From: Corbicula japonica
Lineage: Eukaryota > Mollusca > Bivalvia > Venerida > Cyrenidae
Assembly: GCA_038501625.1 (NCBI GenBank)
Contig: JAZAYU010000002.1
Span: 15,924,053-15,988,052, forward strand
Direction: 5' to 3'
Length of the DNA stretch: 64,000 nucleotides
Shown: piece by piece, positions 12,566 to 24,772 of the stretch
Numbering within the stretch: position 1 is the stretch's first letter
How the letters are laid out: each line of letters begins with the position of its first letter
Program-made: the position numbers and the translations under genes
The notes under the pieces: generated by a model
The model's input: only the letters and a program-made list of their open reading frames with translations
Told to the model about the DNA's origin: nothing
Database searches by the model: none

Positions 12566-13072
12566 TGAGATAGTTATGTACAAATCATGTGCATGCAATT
12601 GTCCGTCAATCAATCAATTGACCAATCAATCAAACAATCAATCGTGCGTGCTGTTTGATTCATAATTCAGTTTGAATGAAGAACTTTGATATTTATTTGC
12701 TACTTATTAGAAATTTCCAAGGACGCTGAATAACGAATGCCTTTACTATGAAAACTGATCTTGCTTTCTCACTTCTAGTAGAACTGGGAAGCTATTGATT
12801 ATTCTATGTATTCCATCATTTGTACAGTTTTTTAAAAGACCTATCAATCACCAAGACGTGATACATTGTGCCAGACATTTGGGCATGATACTTCCTAATT
12901 ATCGTTTCAAGTCATTTTAGGATATCTTGGATGAGGAAATCTATTCTGCCAATCATCGGAGTTTTTGTATTGTGCAACAACACGAAATATTACTTGGAAA
13001 ACCATAAAAAGATCAGCAAATGATTGTTCTGCAGTGACACCTAATTAAAGCATACGTCAAAATTAACAGAGG
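12566..13072. other. Intergenic spacer
   Basis: Contains an imperfect CAAT-rich run at about 12602-12645. Nothing else recognised. Confidence 0.5.
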
Positions 13073-15443
13073 AAACCTCCTAAATAAAATCAATGATTAT
13101 CTAAGTTTCTAAATAAAAAGGTACTAGAAACAGTTCTCAGATACACAAATTTAACCCGACGTTTCAGTGGGTAAAATCGCCCTCTTTACCCGCATGTTGA
13201 TGTTACTTTCAAAATATGTAAACAGATGATCCTTTCCTCAATATATACGCTTTTTATCGCATGTATGACAAATCTAGATTGAGATAAACCGGTTAATCTG
13301 TACCATCTGATCTTGATCTACACTGGGCGCTCCTTATGAATAACCTACTGGATATAAAAGCCAATCATGTAGAATCTAAACAGGCAGCACGGATGTGTCG
13401 GCTTATCTGGATCTACACTGTTTGCCCATGAGATAACAACCATCACATTGAGTAAATGGCTCAAGAATTCTGAGTCGTACTCGACTAGTTTAAAAAAAGC
13501 AACTTGTTGAAAATGGCTTAATCTCTCGGGTCATTATTCGACAAATGGAATTGATTTCCCATTTATTAACTTACACATAGTAGCTCTACCTTCAACAAAA
13601 ACTGGTCAGTGTTTATTTTAAATCTGTTTTTCTCCTATTATCATTCTGATTCGATCCTGGTAATTTAAACCTCTCTTGTCATTCGTGGAACATTATTTGC
13701 CAATAGGACGACAACTTGTAAGAGAAACTGATTAATCAGCATAAACCTGATGTTGTCCGCATATGCTATGAAGCAGAGTCAAGATCCTACGAAAGCCTCA
13801 TTGCTTATTGTGATGTCTTAATTAATCAAATTACAAACCCGTGCACTATTTTGCTGTCTACTTGTTTTACTGAGTGGTGAGGCGATTTTAATAGTGTTCA
13901 TTCCTGATATGCGTATTTCACCTCAGTTGGTATCATCTAAATTGTTTTGCGGTCAAGCGGTTACCGTCTTAACAACCGACGTACTCGTTCTACAGAAGAG
14001 TACGCAACTTTTCCCTCGGGTTCTCTTTTTCATTGATTGGTTGTGTGAATAATCGTTTCTCTTTTATTTATTGGTTGTATTGATGATCGTATTAAACTAC
14101 ATGTTTCAACAACTTAATCATTACGTATCTGTTAAGAAATAAATATTCATAAGGTTATGATTTCATACCTGAAAGTTGTTTGGTACATACGAAAATATAT
14201 ACTACATTGTAATTTATTTAGTGTTTCTAAGGTTGTCACTCGGTCACTTCGCTATGCTCTGTTCTTATGGTTTCTAAGTTGTTAAAACTTCAATAAATAA
14301 AGTGAACTACGACTAGGAACTGGGCATACTGTCACTAGTCAAATCCGTGAAAATGTTGTCACTTGTCTATTGGTGCTGCAAAGAGTGCCCACTATCAGTT
14401 AGTTAAAGCAATGATTGACTTGGTACCAAGGAACACGAATTAACAAACTTTACGGATCACATAGCGTTGTTCTATGCTAAAACGTTTCGATTGTCCATCA
14501 CATTTTATTGTATCCTGCTAGTTACATATTTTCTGAAGGGAAACCATCAATCAAAAAGACTAATTGTCGTTTATTGTATTATATGTCGAAGCTTAACGTG
14601 ATCGTTTTCCAAATAGAGTTTCAATAGATCTCTAAGCTTTTCATGACTGGGGAAAATTGTTTTTGTCAGTTTTGATAGCATTCACTACCGCACATGTAAT
14701 AAAACACGCAACATCACACAGGCACTACATTGATTTCCAGAATTTGAACGTTGACTTAAAAGGAAATGTTATCCTATCCTTCCAATGAAATATTTAGTAC
14801 TTATTCTAATTAAAAAAAAACAGATGACAAAAGAATTGCTAAGCAGACGATAAAAAATTATGATTACAAATAATGTAAAATTTGAAGCTTACATACCAGC
14901 CTATGAAATTAGCAGATCGGACAATACCATTATTTGCTTGTTCTATTTAATGTTAATGTATATGTACATTTGATATTCCTGTAAAAAATAGCATATAAAA
15001 TATTCTTGAACTAAACCAGCAGACGATAAAACAACTTTTGTCAGAATATTATGCTTTTTGATAACATATCTAATCAAATACATCGAGATTTTAGCACGAG
15101 TAAATACGTTATTTATTAAACGTAATAAATTCATTATAACACGAAAATTCCAGAACTGCACGAATTCATCTGCCTTTTTTGCATATAAATTATGATAACA
15201 TTGGCGATATAGATTTCTAAATAATGATTTAACGCCCTCGGCTCATTAATAAAACACAAGTTAGCGACAGAGCTTTTCATGAGATAGTTATCTGACATTT
15301 ATTATGGCTACAGATAAAAAGGAACTATTCAAATCAGACAGCGCCAATTCCAGGAAACAGCCTTAAGCAAAATCGAAAAAAAAACGCGAAGGGAGGAAAA
15401 TGCATATCTTGGCATAATAGGTATCAGAATTAGAAATCCGGAA
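13073..15443. repeat. Segmental duplicate, copy B
   Basis: Direct-orientation counterpart of 95-2412. It has an additional block of roughly 150 bp (about 14009-14155) absent from copy A, and lacks some short stretches present there, for example around 580-600 and 385-420 of copy A. Divergence is modest but obvious throughout, so the duplication is not recent. No coding region survives in both copies. Confidence 0.8.
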
Positions 15444-16895
15444 AAGATTTAGATTCGGCTGGTAGGTAGTCAAATGCTAAGATCAACTTGGTTTTCATGT
15501 TTTCAAAGCCCGACGACAGTCCACCTAAAATGGTAGCCCTATTTTGATCGCGAAATTATAGGAAATGCAAACACCATTAACGTTATGTCAATGAATTCAG
15601 TATAGTTATAACTGGAAAATACAAGTTATTTATTTGTTAAATTTATGACAATACAAATTTTCATAGACAGTTTTATCGCTGGCAACGTTTTAAATAATAA
15701 TAACAAAGGCATGATTATTGAATTCAAAATGTACAGATTTCGAGATTGCATAAATCTAATCATCTACAAAATTTACAAGATGTTTAAATATTTCTGTGTT
15801 AGCAAGAGTTAATTTTTGAAAACAATCCCCAATGCTTTGAGTGAGACATTTCGCAAAGGAAACATGCATTTCAAAGCCAAATATCTGCGCAAATCATAAA
15901 AGGCTTCTTTTACCACACAGGAAATAAAAAAACACATTAAATGACATGATTGAAGCGACAATCTATGAAGTCCACCCTTGAGACGTGTACTATAACTATT
16001 AATGAAAATTTAGTTATGTTTTCAAAGAGAATCAAAAGCTCGTTAGTCTGCAACACAGAATGCAATGATGTGTCTGGCGTCAGTATAGGGAACAGAAACC
16101 ATTTAAATGAAACGTTAAATACCTTGAAAAGGCATCAAAGCATGTAAAAAAGAATTTCACTGTTTTATCGTTTCTTATGAAATTGATATTGTCAGGGGCG
16201 GATGAAAGACTTCCAGAAAGGGGGTTCGTTTGGGGCAGTCATAGTGCAGTTTCATTTTCTAAGTTTCTGGGCTGTGGAGTTTCTTACTGTCATAAAAATG
16301 TCGATGCACTTATTGTGTATAATATGATTATTATTATAATATTGATTTCATTGTCGATTCAAATTCTAATTTAATTTAATAAAGGTTTTTGTTTTACAGA
16401 ATTTGTCATTAAAGGTAGAATTAATATATTCATTTCACAGTGTTGACCTGCAAAAGCATGTAAGCAAATATTCAGGGACACATTGACATTACAGTGTAAG
16501 TTGGGTGACAATACTTGTAGCTTAGAAAACTAATATATGACCAACAAGTCTTATTAGATAAACTTATCTTGGTGCGTTTAGACAAGGCTAAATATCCCTG
16601 ATTCATTTAGCCAATTACTGGAATAATGGGCATCTGGTTTCTCCTACGATAATTTTAAACTAACAATATCACTTAACAAATCCTTTCGTGCCAACAGCTA
16701 TAAACAATCCCCAGGCCGTATTTACGGTTATTATAAAATATCTTTTCTATATGAAATCACTTTGATGAGAGAGATATGTCTTATTATGAGATAATGTACC
16801 AAAAAAATATTGATAAGACGTGTTGGATAAGTTGAAGCATTGCTGTTTTTGCAAAAAAAGGTGAACTATGCAACAGGAATCGCCTAAATCAGAAA
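15444..16895. other. Intergenic, no gene recognised
   Basis: AT-rich DNA. A 65-codon frame at 15950-16147 has no recognisable domain. A GC-richer block near 16193-16240 (GTCAGGGGCGGATGAAAG) may be the edge of an old DNA transposon, but no partner end was found. Confidence 0.4.
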
Positions 16896-16968
16896 AAACA
16901 GCCTTCCCAGACAGTCAAGAAGAGAGCGAGAGGGAGAGAGCATGGTTAATAAAATGATCAGTTTCAAT
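16896..16968 (-). mobile_element. Naiad 3'-end fragment
   Basis: Read on the minus strand, this matches the 3' tail of the Naiad unit: the TTATTAACCATGCTCTCTC block, the C+T-rich tract and GACTGT..GGGAGGCTG. It corresponds to roughly 44520-44585 in the array. It is diverged and carries no coding sequence. Confidence 0.75.
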
Positions 16969-17492
16969 ACTATAAAATCACATATTTTTGCAAAACAAAA
17001 AGTCCGCATATTGTTCTTTTTCGTGTTTATGTATTGTGGGCATGTTTCTTGGTCAACTGGGTCAAAACAACTTACTAATTTAGAATAAAACGTAAGACAA
17101 TTGCATTAATTAATCCGAGCATACATATTTAGTAAGAATTTCCTTTTACATTTACTCATTACACGAAAATCGTAATGTTCTGTTCATTTTTAGTAGTTCT
17201 GTTTGGAAAGCCGCTGATCATGGAATGGTCATCATATAAAATAGGTTACATTATCACTATATGCATACGACCTTTAGGATAGAAACGACTAAACTGTTTA
17301 CTTGTGTTACTACCGATTTACGATGGGCGTGATTTCCATTGCCCATGAATCGAGGGAGCATTAATTTTTACATTTGCCATTTTCGGTAGCTTTAACGTTT
17401 TTTGTACCTATTTTTATAAGAAAACATGATAACATAAGAAACCATTTGTCAAAAGTTAATGTAGTGGACCAGTATTACTAGTCATACAGTTT
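16969..17492. other. Intergenic spacer
   Basis: AT-rich; nothing recognised. Confidence 0.45.
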
Positions 17493-17865
17493 TGGATATT
17501 GTTCAATCACCCCAAGAATATATTTCCTGCTTTTTAAATTTTGCATTGGCGTTTTCCCATTCTTTTATCTGATGACCATACGGCGGTGAAAATGGAATGT
17601 TATTAATCTGAAAATACCGCATTGAAGGTTACATGTTCACCGTCATATGCACTCCATCGTTCGGGATGGATCTAAATTGTACTGTTAATTGGTATATATA
17701 TTGAGTTGCGTTCAACCTGGGACTAGGCGGCGTGAGCAGTAATATATATTTCCATTACTGTCCATGAACAGGCTCAATCTAACGGATCCTGCAATATTTT
17801 CATATGTCTCGTATTCGGTGGATTTCAAAGTTCCCTTCTCATCTATTTCTCATTTTCTACTCAAG
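17493..17865 (-). repeat. Dispersed repeat R1, inverted copy
   Basis: Inverted and diverged copy of 31265-31712. Shared blocks on opposite strands include the GGATATTGTTCA edge, GGCGTTTTCCCATTC/GGTTTTGCCC, the GGTTACATGTTCACCGTCAT block, the segment beginning GAGTTGCG near 17703, and GTTCCCTTCTCATCTATTTC at the end. The GCATTGAAGGTTACATGTTC block also occurs in the Naiad 5' leader (about 40591-40615). Confidence 0.7.
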
Positions 17866-18023
17866 CACACTTGAAAATATCTGGCGATTATTGCAATCAG
17901 TGTTCATAAACGTATTACTAAAGGATTAGTAGAGTTAGTAGTTAGGGTTAGTATATTGGACCTTCACTATCTTCATCAGCCACGTTACCTCCTGGCAAAC
18001 GTTATTATATGTTAATCTTTTTA

Positions 18024-18178
18024 CGATCTACACCAGTGGCAACTTGTTTTGCCTCTGACCTTTCCAAGGCCGTAACCCCTCTGGTTAATTGTGTTAATTG
18101 TTTGTCTTAACGTTTAGTAAAATTGATTTTTTATAATGTATTTGGCCATTCCGGATATGCATATTTCAGTTTTTAAAT
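18024..18178 (+). mobile_element. Degraded Naiad 3'-end fragment
   Basis: Matches the structured 3' tail of the Naiad unit: the hairpin CAGTGGCAA..TTGCC, the core TTTCCAAGGCCGTAACCCCT, and the terminal GATATGCATATTTCA block. Several substitutions, including one in the hairpin stem, mark it as old. It is followed by 18179-18794, in which no gene is recognised. Confidence 0.75.
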
Positions 18179-18794
18179 ATGGTTACAATACAGATATAAA
18201 TGTCAATTGAATATTATGAGAAACAGCAGAAAAAAACACATTCGCTACAATAATGCTTGCTGTTTTCTGTAAACACAACAAAAACAACTTCACTGATTGT
18301 GTAAATGTTTTCAAGTGCCGAGGAAATTGAAACCATATTAACTTAGTGACAATGCAAGGATTAATGAAATGTGTGTTTTGTTCATAACAAATCAAGTATG
18401 CATTAATGTGACAGATTTTGAAATCAAACCTCAAGAAATTAAATCTTAATTTTAGTAGTGTTTGTAAAAGTCATATAATTGACTCATTAAATGCATTCTA
18501 TTCACGAAGTGATTGTTCCAAGAGCATTCCAAGACAAAATGGTTATTTTGTACTGATGCCGTTTCTATTTAACAGATCGTTTCCTGGCTCTCTTCAAGAC
18601 TTGAGTGTGGCAGCAAATATTGAGTTGTGTGAAATACTATGAGATTTTCTTCTAATACAAATAAATGAAGTTTGTTATCTAACATACGTCACTTACATTT
18701 ACGGCAGAGATATTGGTACAATATGCAATGCAAGCGCAAACTTACTCTAGTACACATTAATTATGCATTTAGCGTTGGAAATAGGTTGGAGCAC

Positions 18795-18970
18795 CATAGA
18801 TTCTGCCCCAGAGACCGTTCCAAAGCGGTAAGCCCTCAAGCTCTCGTTTTAGATAATTGTTTGTGGTGTCTGAAATTTGAAATATGAAATTGGTCTCGTT
18901 TTGTAAACCCATGCTCTTTTTTCTTTATGTTTCTGTGACTTTGTGGAGGAGGCAGTGTCTTCTGGTGTTT
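18795..18970 (+). mobile_element. Degraded Naiad 3'-end fragment
   Basis: Second plus-strand relic: GACCGTTCCAAAGCGGTAAG, then the TTTGTGGTGTC segment, CCATGCTCTTTTTTC in place of the C+T tract, and GGAGGAGGCAGTGTCTTCTG. It ends 20 bases before a palindromic MITE. Confidence 0.7.
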
Positions 18971-18990
18971 TTTTCAAGGATCTGGGCTGA

Positions 18991-19124
18991 AGGTTATAAA
19001 GCTGAGATTGGAAACCAGTCTCAAATCTCAAGCATCTGATTGGCTGAAATGGCGACTGGTCGCCATTTCAGCCAATCAGATGCTTGAGATTTGAGACTGG
19101 TTTCCATGCTCAGTTTTATAACAT
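18991..19124. mobile_element. Palindromic MITE, copy 1
   Basis: A nearly perfect inverted repeat with arms of about 60 bases meeting at a central GCGACTGGTCGC. The arms carry TGGAAACCAGTCTCAAATCT and AGCATCTGATTGGCTGAAAT. The outer ends GTTATAAAGCTGAG / CTCAGTTTTATAAC are also paired. It is non-coding. Another near-identical copy lies at 29026-29162, with a half copy at 11420-11480. Confidence 0.85.
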
Positions 19125-20228
19125 TGGACAAAGTTTGTTTAATTTCCATACGATGATCATACGATTCTCTCAATCTTTCTTAAACCTTATCCTCCACTAT
19201 ATTCTTTTTCTAATTGCAATATTCGGTGGTTGAGTTCCTTCAAGAGACAGTATCAATTTACAAAGTCTGAAGCGCCATCATGCGGTAAATGATATCGCAG
19301 TCTAATAAGGTTAATATTGGATTTTCTCGAATATTAACAAACCAATTAGACCATGTGACAGTGAAACGAATCATACATTTAGCAAAATTACATAAATCTA
19401 TGAAACATCGAGATTGCATTTTCTTATATGAGAATTACGTTTTTCAGTTCTGATGTTTCAATGGAGTCAGTATTTTATATGCAGAAACAATAATGTGTCT
19501 TATTTTAATGTGAATAGTGTTAATGTGCACAATTTTGAAAGTCATTCGAATGGTTTTTACATGGAAAGTTATTACCAGTTGTAGTAATTTTTGCAGCTAT
19601 TTTGAACAACAACAATAAAAACAAACACTTCTGCTTTTTTAAATGTTTGTTTCGCTCATTGTAATATCTCAATGTCAGTGCAATGTATGGCTTTATTGCG
19701 TATAGAAGTGTAAGCTGTTTTTTAATAGATTTATGAATGTGATTTAAGGTTTTCGTTATGGCGAGACCTAATCATTTTTTGGTGGTGGGATGAAAAGAAT
19801 TCCCAAAAAGATCTCAATTTGTCATAACGTTTGTATACATTTGATGCCAGTTTGGCGGATGGATAAAAGCTCCCTAACTGCGCTAATAACTAAACTGACT
19901 TCACTGATTGATTAAAATCCACGTAATATCTCAATGTCATAGAGAACATGATAACAATCACTCCAAAACGACAGCCAGGATTTCTAGCTATGCATATTTT
20001 ACAGTCATCAATCATACATTTATTCACATGAATATTCATTCACGTAGAACTCGGCTTATAGACTGATGTTCGTATCTTCTTTATCAATAATGTGATCTGA
20101 TCTATTGAAATATGTCGTACACTGGTGTTCCTGTGATACTTAATATACAAAATATGCATCAAGCACGACGGTCTTTAAAGATAGCTATTGATAACAGATT
20201 GATATACCTCATAGTTAGCTCAGTCGGA
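19125..20228. other. Intergenic, no gene recognised
   Basis: AT-rich with no frame, transposon end or RNA gene that I can support. Confidence 0.5.
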
Positions 20229-20305
20229 AATTCACAGTAGCGCTATTTGAGCAGTGCGGCCGTAAAAAGTCTCCCCGTACATATAGTCAGTACTGTTATC
20301 AGTAA
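20229..20305 (+). mobile_element. Naiad 5'-end fragment
   Basis: Begins with ATTCACAGTAG and continues GCGGCCGTAAAAAGTCTCCC and TACTGTTATC, matching the first ~75 bases of the complete Naiad unit (40443-40515). The match begins at the inferred unit boundary, which supports that boundary independently. Sequence downstream diverges from the array and leads into a tRNA-like module. Confidence 0.65.
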
Positions 20306-20381
20306 AATAACCCGTTACCGATGACATGCGGTGATTGTTACGTATATCAGGGCTATCCGATCAACATTTTTGGGGGGTTGT

Positions 20382-20470
20382 CCCGGCTAGCTCAGTCGGT
20401 TGCGTCGCAGGAATTGCAGGGCTAGGCGCTGTCGCCGTGACGGTGCGGGTTCGCTCCCAGCTAGAGGCAC
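20382..20470 (+). repeat. tRNA-like repeat module
   Basis: Carries a box A (CTAGCTCAGTCGG) and a box B (GGGTTCGCTCCC) separated by an over-long middle, so it is not a working tRNA. An inverted diverged copy lies at 61641-61732, in both cases with Naiad 5'-end sequence upstream in the same relative orientation. It is probably the head of a SINE or a composite non-autonomous element. Confidence 0.6.
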
Positions 20471-20490
20471 TATCACTCATAAATCATCTT

Positions 20491-21394
20491 AGGCAAAGAC
20501 GGGATTTCTCAAACTGGCATTGAACAGGTTTTGCAGAACATGGAGCGCACACTATAATTACATTTTCTCGTATATAACCTTTTGATCTAAATTTGCGCTT
20601 TTGATCATTTATGCACAACCATCGGAAAACATTAAATGCTTCAACCCGTGGAGTTTATTGCTGTTGATTTTATTTTCGAACACAACTATTTAATCCACAT
20701 ATTGCATGCTTTAGGCATTGTTGAAAAACAAATCGCAGCATCTGCCAAAATCCGGAAACAGCCTGCAGTTAAAAAAATAAACTATTGCTTCCGTAACATC
20801 AAATGCATTTTATAAGGCAATATTTACATTCCTATTGATTTCTTCGTTTAAAAAAATTCGGTTCATTTTGCATGAATCGCATGACCCGTAATGACGTCAG
20901 TAACGTCATGGCTGTTGCTATTGAAAACTCCCACGTATTACTCACCCTTTTCACTTAATATTAATTTTTGAAAGCGTTCGACTTAAGTTTATTAAAGAAA
21001 AAAATGAATAAAATGTTAATATAAGTAATGATTCTTATTTTTAGCGCGCTTTATGGATTTGCCAGCTCTCGCGTGCACGTCCAATCTGCATGAACCGCAC
21101 CAAAATAAGAATCATTCCTTAAATATTTCTGACAGAACATCCTGAAGGCCTCAATACAAAACATGCCTTCATATCCATCATATTAAATATTTCATAATTG
21201 ATTTTTAAGAACGGAATTTGTTAAAGTATCATTAGGAGATCATTTATTCAGTGATTTAAACAGATATTATTCAAATTAAAATGATCAAACTTTTAGTGAA
21301 AATTAGGGCAAAAGAACCAACAATTTTACGAATGTGATAAAAACTGTAAACTATGCTTATCAAGAATGGCCAAATTATTCACATCGAGACAAAA
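20491..21394. other. Intergenic with a short inverted repeat
   Basis: Mostly featureless. AATGATTCTTATTTT (21027-21041) and its exact complement (21102-21116) bracket a GC-richer 60-base core with a TTAGCGCGCTTTA motif that also occurs in the Naiad leader near 40790-40801. This could be a tiny MITE or a relic of leader sequence. Confidence 0.45.
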
Positions 21395-21399
21395 ACAAC

Positions 21400-21535
21400 A
21401 GGAAGATAGAGCATGGGGTATGAGTTAATAAAATGATCATTTGAAAAACGAGAAGCCGAGGGGTTACCGCATTGGAAAGGTCAGTGGGATTTTAAACCAA
21501 ATTCTGCAACCTCATGCTCGCCCTCCAACAGATGG
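21400..21535 (-). mobile_element. Naiad 3'-end fragment
   Basis: Minus-strand relic carrying GGGGTTACCGCATTGGAAAG (complement of the conserved tail core), then the AACCTGG-like block, and on the other side GTTAATAAAATGATCATTT and GAGCATG from the C+T tract region. It is diverged, with no coding sequence. Confidence 0.72.
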
Positions 21536-22842
21536 GTCGTTTTTGTCAGAGACTATGTCCAATTGAAGTATTCAAAGTATTTAAAGAAACAAGTGATCAA
21601 CTGGGTCATTTCGATGATGGGCACACTGACTCACATTATCTAGCCTGGATTGCAGGCGATGAAGTATTTTCTTTTTCATTAATTTAGCAACTAGTTATCT
21701 TGAGCGAGTCTACGTGACTATCTGAACATTTATTACAACGCAGTAAGATAGAAAAAAGACTATCAATGATAAAAAGTTTCAATATGATGTATAAAAAAGA
21801 CAAATGAAACTTATAATCAGACTAGTGGCTAGCATAAGAACAAACCAACAAATGTTATTCTAGTTTGAAGTAATGTTCATGTGGAAAGTGTTTATTTTAT
21901 TATTATTTGATACTGCTTCCGAGTTTTTGCTACTACAAGACATTATTGTTGCAATAAACCCTCCTGATGGTTGTAAAAATAATACATACCAGATTGTAGT
22001 GTGATAAAACAGCCTGTTAATGGTTCCCGTAATATTTTGATTGCCACTGACATAATCTTCTGTTTTGAAGCGGAACTACAGTACAACAAATAGGTTGTCT
22101 TACGTACTGTCAATGTTAACAGGCATTTGTTTGATTTAATTAAATGCCCAGATTTACGCCCCTTACGCCTCTAATCCAGGAATGATGTTGTGCGGTTATA
22201 AACCCATGCAAAACGACGTGTGCGATAAGACGAAGTCTCTAGCTGTTTTATGGTACTGTAAATCTTCATAATCCCTCTAATGCTTTATTTATTTTCATTT
22301 TTTACCAACGTGACTGGTAATAATCAAAACGTGTGTTTTTTCAGATATGTATTTTGAAAACACAGCCTCCGCGAACAGTCAAAACGAATAAAAGAATACG
22401 CTAAAGTAAAATAAAAACAGGACAAACTGTTTAATTGCCTTTATTGAAAATATAAGCAGGTCAAGTTCGATGTGCAACTTAAATCTGACAGCGAATGATG
22501 ACCGTCGATTTCCGTTTCTAATGACAACACCCAAATCATTTTCTTTTTTTCTATCTAAATTGACGCACCATGTATAATTAATCGAGGACGTGTGGATGCG
22601 TGTGCTTTTCCGACGACTCTGCTGATTATATTGCTAATTTCTCGTGCAAATGATCAGCGAAAAAGTAAGTCTTAGGTCCTAAGGCTCAATTTGTCTTCAG
22701 CACCAGTTACAGGTCTTGAACAACGCTTTGACTTTGTTCGCAGATCATCTATCCGTTCGTATAAATAATAATGAAGACGCAAAATACCAGAAGCGTACGA
22801 TTAGATGAAGAAACAAGAAAAAACGTCGCCACGCGCCGAAAA
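21536..22842. other. Intergenic, no gene recognised
   Basis: AT-rich DNA with no supported features. Confidence 0.5.
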
Positions 22843-24203
22843 CCAGGTTTTTATTTAATACTTATACTTCTGTAAAGAAAATATCTGGTATGAAGAAACT
22901 GAACTTCTATTTTTAGCAACAGTGACCTTGATCTTGATCACAGACTTCAGAGTTGCGTCTTGGTATAAGCTACCCAAAGAAAGTTTGGTGTCAATAGATC
23001 TCAGCAAACCCAAGTAATAAGGAGAAATCTGAATTTCAATTCTTAGCAAGAGTGACCTTGACCTTTATCACAGACACCTGGGTAGTAATCCCAAGTAGTG
23101 TCTTGATATAACCTACCCACAAACCCAGTTTGGTGTCAATAGGCCAAAGCAAACTCAAGCTATTGAGCAGAAACTGAATTTCTATTTTTAGCAACAGTGA
23201 CCTTCAGCTTTATCACAGACACCTGGGTAGCAATCTCAAGCTGCATCTTAATATAAGATACCAACACTAAGTTTGGCGTCAATAAACCAAAGCAAACTCA
23301 AGTTATTGTGGAAAAACTGAATTTCTATTTTTAGCAACAGTGACCTTGACCCTGACCAGAGACACAAGGGTAGCAATCCCAAGCTGCCTTTTGATATCAG
23401 TTACTTATATACCAAGTTTGGCATCAATAGGTAAAAGCAAACTCAAGATATTGAGGGTAAGCTGAATATCTATTTTTAGCAACAGTGACCCTCACCTTTA
23501 TCACAGACACCTGGGTAGCAATCCCAAGCTGCCTTTTGATATAAGCTACCAAAAAAACCAAGCTAAGCGTCAACAGGCAATTTGGCATCAACAGATAACA
23601 TTTACAAAATACTAAACCAAAAAAATCTAAGTCAAAAAGGGGCATAACTTTGGCATAACACAGTCAGGGATTATGAAACTTGACCTGATAATTGGTACTG
23701 TGATGTCAAACAATGTTAAGTTTCAAAGCTATATCTTGAATTGTACCTGAGAAAAAGACAACTTTCACAAAAAACTGAACAAAATTTCTAAGGTAAAAAG
23801 GAGCATAACTTTGTCAAAATAAAGTTAGGGATTATGAAACTTGTCCTGATTATTGGTATTGTGATGTCAGACAACTATGTTAAGTTTCAAAGTTGTATCT
23901 TAAACGGTTACTGCGAAAAACACAACTTTCACAAAAAACTTAACAAAATTTCTAAGTGAAAAAGGGGCAAACTTTGTCAAAATACAGTCAAGGTTAAGAA
24001 ACTTGTCCTGATAATTGGTATTGAGATGTCAGACAACTATGTTAAGTTTCAAAGTTATATCTTAAATGGTTACTGAGAAAAACGCAACTTTCACAAAAAA
24101 CTTAACAAAATGTTGACGCCCGCCCATCCGCCGCCCGCCCGCCAAACGTCATACCCCAATCTAATAACCAGGATTTTTCTAAAGAAAACCTGGTTAAAAA
24201 GTG
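22843..24203. mobile_element. Composite element with two internal tandem arrays and inverted ends
   Basis: The ends are inverted: AACCAGGTTTTTAT at 22843 and AAAACCTGGTT at about 24187-24197. Inside, array A (about 22900-23600) has about five monomers of ~145 bp with the core TTTTTAGCAACAGTGACCTT. Array B (about 23636-24110) has about three monomers of ~163 bp with GGGGCATAACTTTGTC. A GC-rich CCCGCCCATCCGCCGCCCG block precedes the right end. The layout resembles bivalve non-autonomous elements that carry satellite-like core repeats; the exact family was not determined. It is non-coding. Confidence 0.75.
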
Positions 24204-24772
24204 AAATCTGTAATCTACTGGAGATAAAGATATGACATCTAATCATTACGGGAAGAAAATAATAAAAAAAAACATAAACGATTAATTCAAATCTTTTTGC
24301 GCGTCAATATTTGTTGCAGATTGAAAGTGTAAGAATTGTAATCAATAATGCAACTGCCTGCGTTCGAATGTTTTTTAAATAATAATAAGTTATATTGATG
24401 GATCTCGGAGTCAATTATTACTTTACTAATTTCATTTGTCCTTATTTTGCAGCAAATTCGGGTTCAAACGTCAGAACCATTATATCACGGATTCCTGTGT
24501 CTTTTACGAGGTGTGTTGGTAATGTTTCTGGACAAGCCCTTCTTTTAATGCTGTTTTCACTAATAATTTAAATTATATAGCAACTTTATGAAAATATAAA
24601 ATTTACTGAAATCAGCAACCATATTGTTTGGTTTTCTTACATGCCAAGATCTTTACGAACTTGACAGACTTCGCATATTTATAACTAAGTCAGTATGTCC
24701 TACATGTAATTGTGCGATAAATCTAAGGTAACCGCATTCAATGGTAGAAAGCTTCCACCCATGTCCTGGATA
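24204..24772. other. Intergenic spacer
   Basis: AT-rich; nothing recognised. Confidence 0.45.
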
